NCBI GenBank assembly: GCA_019118445.1 | Contig: DWYY01000045.1 | Location: 1 to 64,000 of the forward strand | Length of the DNA stretch: 64,000 nt | Origin: Candidatus Eisenbergiella merdipullorum | GTDB lineage: Bacteria; Bacillota; Clostridia; Lachnospirales; Lachnospiraceae | Direction: 5' to 3' | Part shown: positions 42,001-48,159 of the stretch, piece after piece | Numbering within the stretch: the first letter of the stretch is position 1 | Layout of the letters: each line of letters opens with the position of its first letter | Program-made: the position numbers and the translations under genes | The notes under the pieces: model-generated | What the model was told of the DNA's origin: nothing | The model's database searches: none | What the model saw: only the letters and a program-made list of their open reading frames with translations

Positions 42001-42684
42001 GCACAGCTGCTCTTCGTTCTGCCTGGAGCCGGAAGCGTTTACCACCAGTTCCTTCGCCGGAATAAAATATTCCACGGGCGGCTTCTTTCCAGCGGATACC
42101 AGAAATTCCTCCAGATTCTGCCCGTTTCCCGGGCTGCGGGACAGTCCCTTGTACAGGTTTCGGTACTTTCTGTCGTTTCCGGAAAGCAGCTTCACAAAAG
42201 AAGACGAATAAAACAGCTTCTCCGCCTCCTGCCAGTTCTCCCTGGCAAGCCGCACGAAGTGGAACAGACCGGAGGACTCCCCTTCCCGGTCATTCTCTGC
42301 GGCCTGTGTTTCCCGGCCGTCCGGGGATGCCAAAGGCCCTCCGCCCTGTATTTTTACATGGAAGGGAAGCTCATATTCTCCGCAGTCGGAAAGGATCACA
42401 AATCTGCCCGAACGCTCGTCCCCTTCCCGCATACCAGCGGAATCAAAACGCCAGGAGATGCTCTCCGACATTCCTGAAAAGGAAGGGGTCAAACACTCCA
42501 TCCGCTCTTCCATGCACAGGACATATCCCGCCGCAGGCTTTTCGTCGCCGGAGGAAACCTCAAAAAAGCCCTCCCGGACCTCCTCCCGGTTCAGCTCCAG
42601 TTCGAGCCTCTGACCGGAAAGGGACAGAGGGCCCCTTTTTTCTTCCCAGCCATCCTGTGAAATACGCTTCATCATGTCCATCAT
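39013..42684 (-). CDS. Very large helical-repeat protein (DUF5717-like)
   Basis: A 1223-residue protein with no signal peptide or membrane helix. The first 350 residues are beta-rich, with Ig-like fragments such as FSSGDEKPAAGYVLCM-type strands and LRVEAEGEFLSLEK. A Pro/Ser/Arg linker then leads to about 700 residues of TPR/helical repeats (RTAEVVERLHRLNDRAPEVKLYQAHLL and many others). The C-terminus is again beta-rich. I recall it as DUF5717, seen next to DUF5716 genes; function unknown. The ATG at 42684 has GGGGAGG eight bases upstream; the ORF-track GTG at 42693 overlaps that site. It is first in the three-gene operon. Confidence 0.78.
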   Translation of the reverse strand: MMDMMKRISQDGWEEKRGPLSLSGQRLELELNREEVREGFFEVSSGDEKPAAGYVLCMEERMECLTPSFSGMSESISWRFDSAGMREGDERSGRFVILSDCGEYELPFHVKIQGGGPLASPDGRETQAAENDREGESSGLFHFVRLARENWQEAEKLFYSSSFVKLLSGNDRKYRNLYKGLSRSPGNGQNLEEFLVSAGKKPPVEYFIPAKELVVNASGSRQNEEQLCEMFVIKQSGWGYTRLRVEAEGEFLSLEKSVLSEEDFLGNQCSLPVFVSPSRLHGGKNFGRLRLRTSCGTLRAQDGQETDCLEITVAVITERPSPSRNDGRRREWKRMTAELIKLYQELKMKRLNTVQWQARTAEVVERLHRLNDRAPEVKLYQAHLLITEERFEEAGRILKQTAVTARADGAELYCYYLYLSSLYQRDERYTAKVAMNVEEAHRANRESWRIAWLQLYLSPALQRSASRKWLFLEDQFEHGAISPVLYLEAVQLLNFSPTLIMKLGAFERQVLHYGARCGIISPDLAGHLAYLAEKEKYFSRSLFDTLRLCYEKRPDASLLQAICSLLIKGNKAGPEWLEWYRLGVEQDLRVTRLYEYFMLSVDLEQETEIPRAALMYFAYQSNLDQDRCAYLYAYVQKHRDEFPELYQTYRGQMERFLLQQLYRGRMSRDLACLYQSVLEDGMLTKDNCRALAQVLFLQQLDCEGEDIRQAVVVHAKLRGEQTWPVENGRAYVEIYDRDYEIFLEDEEHNRYSAGRAHTLTRLMNPALCMKQIAPFSEGVLGCDLYFCEIRKGKINVTKNNASRLRYLAGRQEILPALARAVRMALLRYYYEHDNMEELDLLLQEMERPQTETPEVYETVGFLVLRSFYEKAYEWLAGLDLEKEPAEILLRLSSRLLESGQHEGEERLMAIACSAFFRGKYDSYILSWLAEHYEGSSGELLQIRKAADDFAVDTYRLTERLLIQLLFTGDDVMKRTGLLRRYVGEGGRTDLEEAFLHRASGLFLMEGEEMAPYVLRDIARVEAGGEALTDMCALAYLEYYSRHREERNEETDGMIRRLGERLINAGMKLPLFQEYADILDGAEMMLDKTMVVYKGSGEHPVSIHYRIERPSAPEAGHGPMRVMQMQHVYAGIYSAQFVLFAGESLQYYITETFSEMGDARLDEGELKAEENLLVKGTRYGLLNDVISHWLIGEKGESQELLEQYLMTEWMTDGLFEPIKTDPSR

Positions 42685-42708
42685 GGCCCTCACCTCCCCT
42701 GCAATACT

Positions 42709-42731
42709 TTCCGGTCACAGGATGACCGGAA
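42709..42731. other. Perfect 9-bp hairpin in the 5' leader of the large-repeat-protein gene
   Basis: TTCCGGTCA / TGACCGGAA around a 5-base loop, just upstream of the ribosome site on the minus strand. A larger imperfect dyad ending in GGCCGG / CCGGCC (42786-42821) overlaps the promoter. Confidence 0.65.
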
Positions 42732-42771
42732 GCCTTGCATTTCCATCTCAAAAGCATTAATATCAGTATAC

Positions 42772-42801
42772 AGTATAACATCACCGGCCGGGATTTCGCA
42801 A
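42772..42801 (-). promoter_or_regulatory. Promoter of the three-gene uncharacterised operon
   Basis: Minus-strand TTGCGA and TATACT with 18-bp spacing. Confidence 0.6.
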
Positions 42802-42884
42802 CACGTTGTGAGCCTCCGGCCTACTGAAAGGGAGCGCCTGTTCATGAGCATAGGTAGCTGCGAAGCAGCGGAAAGGAGCCTTCT

Positions 42885-43982
42885 ATGGCAGCAAATACCC
42901 CGTTTCACGGAAGTGATCTTGAAAAGATCGAACAGCTTTACGGCATTCCAAAGGAAAAGATCATAGGCTTCGGCTCCAATGTCAACCCTCTCGGGCTTTC
43001 TCCCCGGCTGAAGGAGTATCTGGCCCCCCGACTGGATGTACTCTCCTCCTACCCGGACCGGGAATATACGGGACTGAGAAAAGCGATTGCAGCCTACACG
43101 AAGGCAGATGCGGCGCACGTGCTGTGCGGCAACGGATCCACGGAACTGATCTCCGCCTGCATCCGGGCGCTTTCTCCCGAACGGGCGCTGCTGGTTTCTC
43201 CCTCCTATTCCGAATACGAAAGAGAGCTTAGGCTTGTGGGCTGTGTTCCGGACTATTTCGCCCTTTCAGAGGAAAGGGATTTCCAGCCGGATACCACAGA
43301 GCTTATCCGGCGTCTGGAAGAGACTCCATCCGTCCGGATGCTCATTCTGTGCAATCCCAATAATCCTACCTCCGGAGCTTTCAATGTTTCCGGGCTTCGG
43401 GAGCTCCTTTCCTTCTGTCAGGATGCGGGCATCCATGTGATGGTGGATGAAACCTACGCGGAATTTGCCCCGGATGTGGACTCCATTTCCGCCATCCCGC
43501 TTGCGAAGGAATTTTCCTGCCTCGTCGTTCTGCGGGGAATTTCCAAATTCTGGGCCGCTCCGGGACTGCGGCTCGGCTACGCCGTCACCTCAGACGCAGC
43601 GCTCCGGGAAACGGTCCTTTCCCGTAAGGATCCCTGGACCGTCAGCTCTCTGGCTGACCTGGCAGGACAGTTCCTGTTCTCGGATACAACATATATAGAA
43701 GAGACACGTTCGCTGATTTCTTCCGAGAGGCGGCGCATCCAGCAGGCGCTCTCCGGCCTTGCCGTCAAAACCTATCCCTGCTATGCCAATTTCATTCTCT
43801 GCCGCAACCTGAAAAAGGGCGTAAACGCCCATGTTCTGTTTGAAGCCGCAATAAGGCAGGGAATGATGATCCGGGACTGTTCCGATTTTCCGGGGCTGAA
43901 CAGGGATTTCTTCCGCTTCTGCTTCCTTCTGCCCAAACAGAATGACCGTCTGCTTTCCTGTCTCTCAGAGCTTCTCGGCTGA
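42885..43982 (+). CDS. PLP-dependent aminotransferase, HisC/CobD-like
   Basis: A 365-residue class I/II fold enzyme. It shows the N-terminal NVNPLGLSPRL, the CGNGSTELI cofactor segment, LILCNPNNPTSG, VDETYAEFAPD and the Schiff-base lysine in LRGISKFWAAPGLRLGYAV. The pattern fits histidinol-phosphate aminotransferase and the related L-threonine-phosphate decarboxylase CobD. The sequence alone does not separate these. The nearest his or cobalamin-type genes in the window (eukaryotic-type hisA, CobO-like) are not adjacent. GGAG precedes the ATG, which diverges from the large-repeat-protein gene. Confidence 0.85.
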   Translation: MAANTPFHGSDLEKIEQLYGIPKEKIIGFGSNVNPLGLSPRLKEYLAPRLDVLSSYPDREYTGLRKAIAAYTKADAAHVLCGNGSTELISACIRALSPERALLVSPSYSEYERELRLVGCVPDYFALSEERDFQPDTTELIRRLEETPSVRMLILCNPNNPTSGAFNVSGLRELLSFCQDAGIHVMVDETYAEFAPDVDSISAIPLAKEFSCLVVLRGISKFWAAPGLRLGYAVTSDAALRETVLSRKDPWTVSSLADLAGQFLFSDTTYIEETRSLISSERRRIQQALSGLAVKTYPCYANFILCRNLKKGVNAHVLFEAAIRQGMMIRDCSDFPGLNRDFFRFCFLLPKQNDRLLSCLSELLG

Positions 43983-44002
43983 ACCGGCCGGGGAGCTTTT
44001 TT
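43969..44002 (+). terminator. Intrinsic terminator overlapping the aminotransferase stop codon
   Basis: An 11-bp stem (AGCTTCTCGGC / GCCGGGGAGCT, two G-U pairs) followed by six T. Confidence 0.85.
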
Positions 44003-44043
44003 CACATTGCCGTCTGTTCTCCTGCCTTTTTATCATTCCCCTA

Positions 44044-44072
44044 TTGACAAACAACAGATTTTGAACTATTGT
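44044..44072 (+). promoter_or_regulatory. Promoter of the GntR-ABC operon
   Basis: TTGACA and TATTGT with 17-bp spacing, about 90 bp upstream of the GntR start. The -10 overlaps a palindrome. Confidence 0.8.
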
Positions 44073-44088
44073 ATTATTGTAATAATAC
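44071..44088. promoter_or_regulatory. Palindromic operator candidate for the GntR regulator
   Basis: Arms GTATTATT and AATAATAC around a 2-base centre, overlapping the end of the -10 box and the start site. The position fits autorepression by the GntR/YtrA protein encoded first in the operon. Confidence 0.75.
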
Positions 44089-44162
44089 GTTCAGTCAGAC
44101 GCAGACTGACTGCGGGTCCCGCTTAACTGCGGATCCATATTTTTAAAGAAAGGACTGATAGA

Positions 44163-44552
44163 ATGGCATGGAACCTTGATTCTGACCGCCCCATTTACGC
44201 GCAGCTGCTGGAACGCATCCAGCGGCAGATCGTGTCAGGCTTCTACGGCCCCGGAGATAAGCTTCCAAGCGTGAGGGAGCTTGCCGCCGAGGCGAGCGTG
44301 AACCCGAACACCATGCAGAAGGCCTTTGCGGAGCTGGAACGCAGCGGCCTGATCATCACCAAACGGACCAGCGGAAGATTTGTGACGGAGGATACCCATA
44401 TGATCGCACAGATTCGGACCAGTCTCGCGAAAGAAGAGATCCACAGCTTTCTGGGAAGGATGAAGGGACTGGGTTATGAAACACAGGACATCATCCATCT
44501 TCTGCAGGATGAAGAACAGACAGAGAGAGAAGAAAGGAGCGCGCAGGCATGA
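44163..44552 (+). CDS. GntR family regulator, YtrA subfamily
   Basis: A 129-residue repressor: an N-terminal winged helix (RPIYAQLLERIQRQIVSGFYGPGDKLPSVRELAAEASVNPNTMQKAF region) and a short C-terminal helical tail instead of a large ligand domain, as in the YtrA group. YtrA-type regulators sit at the front of ABC transporter operons and respond to cell-envelope stress or antibiotics. This matches the two genes that follow. Its stop overlaps the ATPase start by 4 bp (ATGA type). AAAGGA precedes the ATG. Confidence 0.93.
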   Translation: MAWNLDSDRPIYAQLLERIQRQIVSGFYGPGDKLPSVRELAAEASVNPNTMQKAFAELERSGLIITKRTSGRFVTEDTHMIAQIRTSLAKEEIHSFLGRMKGLGYETQDIIHLLQDEEQTEREERSAQA

Positions 44553-45256
44553 ATGACAGAAATGAACTGGCCGTCATCACCGGTCTCACAAAAAATTACG
44601 GCCGCCATACGGCGCTTTTTCCTCTGGATCTCACCATCCCCAGAGGGCGCATCATTGGCCTGCTCGGCCCCAACGGCAGCGGCAAGACCACGCTGATCAA
44701 GCTCCTGTGCGGCCTGCTCACCCCCACCTCAGGGAAAATTTTGATCGACGGCTTCGCTCCCGGCGTGGAGACCAAAAAGCACGTTTCCTATCTGCCGGAG
44801 CGCAGCTACATGACCAGCAGCAGGAAGGTTTCCGATCTGATGGGTTATTTCAGCGATTTTTATGAGGATTTTGACCCCAAAAAGGCGTTGTCCATGCTGG
44901 ACGCCCTGCACATTGACGAAGACGCCGCGATGAAATCCCTTTCCAAGGGCACGAAGGAAAAGGTCCAGCTCCTCTTCGTCATGAGCCGGAACGCGGACCT
45001 GTACATCCTGGATGAACCCATCGCCGGCGTGGACCCTGCGGCCAGGGACTATATCCTAAAGACCATCATTTCCAATTACAATGAAAACGCCAGCATACTT
45101 CTGTCCACCCATCTGATCTCAGATATCGAGACTGTGCTGGACGACGTGATCTTTTTGAAAAACGGGCAGCTCATGCTGCAGTCCTCTGTGGAGGATATCC
45201 GTTCCCGCTACGGGAAATCCGTAGACGGCTATTTCAGGGAGGTGTTTGCATGTTAA
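44549..45256 (+). CDS. ABC transporter ATP-binding protein
   Basis: A 235-residue nucleotide-binding subunit with Walker A GPNGSGKTT, Q-loop region LPERSYM, signature LSKGTKEKVQ (a variant of LSGGQ), Walker B DLYILDEPIAGVD and H-loop STHLI. It energises the membrane protein encoded next, probably exporting a compound or lipid. The order GntR-ATPase-permease is like the Bacillus ytr-type bacitracin/cell-wall-antibiotic response transporters. It overlaps both neighbours. Confidence 0.93.
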   Translation: MNDRNELAVITGLTKNYGRHTALFPLDLTIPRGRIIGLLGPNGSGKTTLIKLLCGLLTPTSGKILIDGFAPGVETKKHVSYLPERSYMTSSRKVSDLMGYFSDFYEDFDPKKALSMLDALHIDEDAAMKSLSKGTKEKVQLLFVMSRNADLYILDEPIAGVDPAARDYILKTIISNYNENASILLSTHLISDIETVLDDVIFLKNGQLMLQSSVEDIRSRYGKSVDGYFREVFAC

Positions 45257-46083
45257 GCCGTTTGATTCGTCATGAATGGAAGGAAACCTGGCGCATTCCC
45301 GCCATTTCCTGTATCGTCATCCTCGCCCTTACGCTGGTATGCTTTATCTGCTTCAGGCGGATGCAGCCGCCTGCGGACGCATCCGCGATCAATGCGGGAG
45401 CGTTTGTGATCATGATGCTTTACTGTCTGCTGGTCAGTTGTATCGGCATCGTGATGACCATCTTTATCGCAATCCGCTTTTACAGAAACCTGTATACGGA
45501 GGAAGGCTATCTGATGCACACGCTCCCGGTCACTCCCAGGCAGCTCGTTGTCTCCAAGATGCTGGTCGCCGTCCTGTGGATGTTTGTTCTGTCCCTGCTG
45601 ACACTCTGGGCGATCTGCTGCATCCTTCTGTTCGGAGTCCCGGCCATGGTAAATGTTGACATGACCATTGTAGGCCAGTTTTTGCGGCAGTATTTTCCGC
45701 AGATCTTCGGCATGGGGCCTGTGGCATTCCTCCTTTTTTATGTGGTGCTTTCCCTGGTTTCCTCTTTCAGCGGCGTACTGCTCGTCTACGCGGCGATCTC
45801 TCTGGGACAGCTCTTTTCCAGGCATAAGGTGATGGCCTCGATCCTTTGCTACATTGGCTTTTCCATGCTGATCCAGACCGTGACCACCCTCCTGATGACG
45901 CCTTCCCTGACCAGGCTGGTCCTCACCGAAGACCTGGTGGAGACAACTACCGGGATTCCCGCCTACTTCGGCTCTTATATGAGGGAAATCCTGCTGCTGT
46001 CGATGGCAGGCTCTGCCATCTGCGCTGTGATCTCCTACATCCTGACGGAATATATCATGAGCAGGCAGCTGAATCTGGATTAA
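45250..46083 (+). CDS. ABC transporter permease, ABC-2 type
   Basis: A 277-residue membrane protein with about six helices (ISCIVILALTLVCFICF, FVIMMLYCLLVSCIGIVMTIFI, and others). The segment RFYRNLYTEEGYLMHTLPVT is typical of permeases in GntR-controlled Gram-positive ABC operons. It starts 7 bp before the ATPase stop codon, so it is translationally coupled. The substrate is unknown. No terminator is evident before the next gene 70 bp downstream. Confidence 0.9.
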   Translation: MLSRLIRHEWKETWRIPAISCIVILALTLVCFICFRRMQPPADASAINAGAFVIMMLYCLLVSCIGIVMTIFIAIRFYRNLYTEEGYLMHTLPVTPRQLVVSKMLVAVLWMFVLSLLTLWAICCILLFGVPAMVNVDMTIVGQFLRQYFPQIFGMGPVAFLLFYVVLSLVSSFSGVLLVYAAISLGQLFSRHKVMASILCYIGFSMLIQTVTTLLMTPSLTRLVLTEDLVETTTGIPAYFGSYMREILLLSMAGSAICAVISYILTEYIMSRQLNLD

Positions 46084-46154
46084 GGCAGTCCTTCCGGAAC
46101 CTTTTCCTGTGCGGCGTCATACCATATTCGTAAGCAAATCTGCGAGGTTCCCAT

Positions 46155-47417
46155 ATGGCAAAAAGATTACATGCCGCACAGAACATCGACAGCCCCTATG
46201 CGGGAGGGCTGAAGATCAGCCTCACCTCCAGCCTGGGCCAGATTCCCATAGCAGGCGCGAACGTTACGATATCCATCACGGGGGAGCCGGGTTCGGTCGT
46301 GGAAACGCTGACCACGGACGACTCCGGCCAGACCCCTCTGGTGGAGCTCCCTGCGCCGTCGCTGGAATACAGCATGGAGCCGTCCGAGGTAAGACCCTAT
46401 TCCGAATACGACATCTCGGTGGAAGCTCCGGGGTATGAACCCGTGATCGTTGAGGCTTCCGAAATCCTGCCGGACGTCACCTCCCTTCAGCCCATCTCCA
46501 TGATCCCGGAGCTCGAGCCCGGACGGGAGGAAGACATTTTCATTCCGGACCATACGCTCTACGGAGACTATCCGCCCAAGATCCCGGAAGCCGAGATCAA
46601 GCCCATGGATGAGACCGGAGAGATCGTATTAAGCCGCGTGGTCATCCCGGAGTACGTGGTCGTCCATGATGGCGTTCCTTCCGATCCCACGGCGCAGGAC
46701 TACTACGTCCGTTATACGGACTACATCAAAAATGTGGTCTCATCCGAAATCTACGCCACCTGGCCGGAAAACACGATCTATGCCAACATTCTCGCCATCA
46801 TGTCCTTCACCCTGAACCGGGTGTATACGGAATGGTACCGCAGCCAGGGATACAATTTCACCATCACTTCTTCCACGGCATACGACCAGAAATGGATCTA
46901 CGGGCGGAATATCTATGAAAATATCAATCTGCTGGTGGACACTATCTTCGCCAACTTCCTGTCCCGCCCCGGCGTGCGCCAGCCCATCCTCACCAGCTAC
47001 TGCGACGGAAAACGGGTGAGCTGTTCGGGACTCAGTCAGTGGGGCTCCAAATTCCTGGGAGATGAAGGCTATAGCGCCATCGATATCATTCACTATTACT
47101 ATGGAAGCGATATGTACATCAATACGGCAGAAGCCATCAGCGGCATTCCTTCTTCCTGGCCCGGTTATGACCTCACCATCGGTTCCACCGGACAGAAAGT
47201 CTATCAGCTCCAGGAACAGCTTAACCGCATCCGCCAGAACTATCCCGCGCTGCCCTACGTCAATCCGGACGGCATCTACGGCCAACGGACCGCCAATGCG
47301 GTACGCGCTTTTCAGCAGGTTTTCGACCTGCCCGCAACCGGGGTGACGGATTATCCCACCTGGTATCAGATTTCCAGGATATACGTGGGAGTTTCCCGGA
47401 TCGCGGAGCCGGACTGA
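46155..47417 (+). CDS. SpoIID/LytB-like protein with C-terminal peptidoglycan-binding domain
   Basis: A 420-residue protein. Residues about 18-110 form a carboxypeptidase-regulatory-like beta domain (ISLTSSLGQIPIAGANVTIS). Residues about 185-325 resemble SpoIID/LytB (YIKNVVSSEIYATWP, then CSGLSQWGSKFLGDEGYSAIDIIHYYYG). Residues about 340-410 are a peptidoglycan-binding type 1 domain (LTIGSTGQKVYQLQEQLNRI, GIYGQRTANAVRAFQ). No signal peptide is visible, so export would be non-classical or it acts after mother-cell lysis. A sporulation/cortex role is inferred. The catalytic Glu expected in SpoIID may correspond to SSEIYATWP. GAGG precedes the ATG. Confidence 0.7.
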   Translation: MAKRLHAAQNIDSPYAGGLKISLTSSLGQIPIAGANVTISITGEPGSVVETLTTDDSGQTPLVELPAPSLEYSMEPSEVRPYSEYDISVEAPGYEPVIVEASEILPDVTSLQPISMIPELEPGREEDIFIPDHTLYGDYPPKIPEAEIKPMDETGEIVLSRVVIPEYVVVHDGVPSDPTAQDYYVRYTDYIKNVVSSEIYATWPENTIYANILAIMSFTLNRVYTEWYRSQGYNFTITSSTAYDQKWIYGRNIYENINLLVDTIFANFLSRPGVRQPILTSYCDGKRVSCSGLSQWGSKFLGDEGYSAIDIIHYYYGSDMYINTAEAISGIPSSWPGYDLTIGSTGQKVYQLQEQLNRIRQNYPALPYVNPDGIYGQRTANAVRAFQQVFDLPATGVTDYPTWYQISRIYVGVSRIAEPD

Positions 47418-47444
47418 AACCGGCAGCCGGACAGAGCCGCTGGA

Positions 47445-47508
47445 CTCCGTGCGCCTGCGGCTCCGTGCGCCTGCGGCTCTGTGCGCCTGCGGCTCTGTGC
47501 GCCTGCGG
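47445..47508. repeat. 16-bp tandem repeat, four copies
   Basis: CTCCGTGCGCCTGCGG twice, then CTCTGTGCGCCTGCGG twice, without spacers. It lies between the SpoIID-like gene and its terminator, outside any gene. Confidence 0.93.
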
Positions 47509-47518
47509 CGCACTGCAA

Positions 47519-47562
47519 AGCAGCCCGGAAAGCGGACTTTTGTTCCACTTTCCGGGCTGTTT
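47519..47562. terminator. Terminator between convergent SpoIID-like and HD-domain genes
   Basis: A perfect 12-bp stem CAGCCCGGAAAG / CTTTCCGGGCTG, 15-nt loop, TTT on the plus side and CTTTGC on the minus side. Confidence 0.75.
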
Positions 47563-47587
47563 CATGCACTCCGGCTCTCCACTTATT

Positions 47588-48148
47588 TTATTTTTCGCAG
47601 CTTCTCATCGCCAGGATGGTTTCCGAGATCAGGTCGTCCAGGCTCCAGCCCAGCATTTCCGCGCCCTTCTCGATCACATCCCGGGAGCAGCCGGCCGCGA
47701 ACCGTTTATCCTTGAACTTCTTCTTCACGGACTTCAGCTCCAGGTCCTGCACGCTCTTGGAAGGACGGATCAGAGCTGCCGCCCAGATCAGGCCGCTCAG
47801 CTCATCCACGGCAAAGAGCACCTTTTCCATTTCCTTTTCCGGCTTCACATCCGCCTTCGTCATTCCATAACCGTGGCTTGCCACCGCATGGATCAGGGAT
47901 TCGTCCAGTCCTTCCTGCCGCATGATTTCCTGGGCCTTCACACAGTGCTCCTCCGGATACTTTTCAAAATCCAGATCGTGCAGAAGCCCTGCGACGCCCC
48001 AGAAATCCTCTTCATCCGCATAGCCCAGCTTCCTGGCGAAGTATCTCATGATCCCTTCCACCGTCTCAGCATGCTGCAGATGGAACGCATCCTGATTGTA
48101 TCTGGTCAGAAGCTCCCAGGCTTCCTCTCTGGTCGGTATTTTTCCCAT
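47588..48148 (-). CDS. HD-domain hydrolase
   Basis: A 186-residue metal-dependent phosphohydrolase-like protein. The metal ligands are visible as His in HLQHAETVEG, the HD pair in LLHDLDFEKYPEEH, a His in AVASHGYGM and an Asp in AVDELSGLI. It resembles single-domain HDIG/HD proteins acting on nucleotides. The substrate is unknown. It starts 12 bp after htpG and is probably co-transcribed with it from the CIRCE-linked promoter. Confidence 0.88.
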   Translation of the reverse strand: MGKIPTREEAWELLTRYNQDAFHLQHAETVEGIMRYFARKLGYADEEDFWGVAGLLHDLDFEKYPEEHCVKAQEIMRQEGLDESLIHAVASHGYGMTKADVKPEKEMEKVLFAVDELSGLIWAAALIRPSKSVQDLELKSVKKKFKDKRFAAGCSRDVIEKGAEMLGWSLDDLISETILAMRSCEK

Positions 48149-48159
48149 AAATCTCTCCC

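Noticed and set aside
40414-42477. 687-aa plus-strand ORF
   Set aside because: It is a shadow of the large-repeat-protein gene; no domain or start signal supports it.
47445-47508. Short CRISPR array
   Set aside because: The repeats are directly adjacent with no spacers and no cas genes are present; the same holds for the 15-bp and 24-bp arrays.
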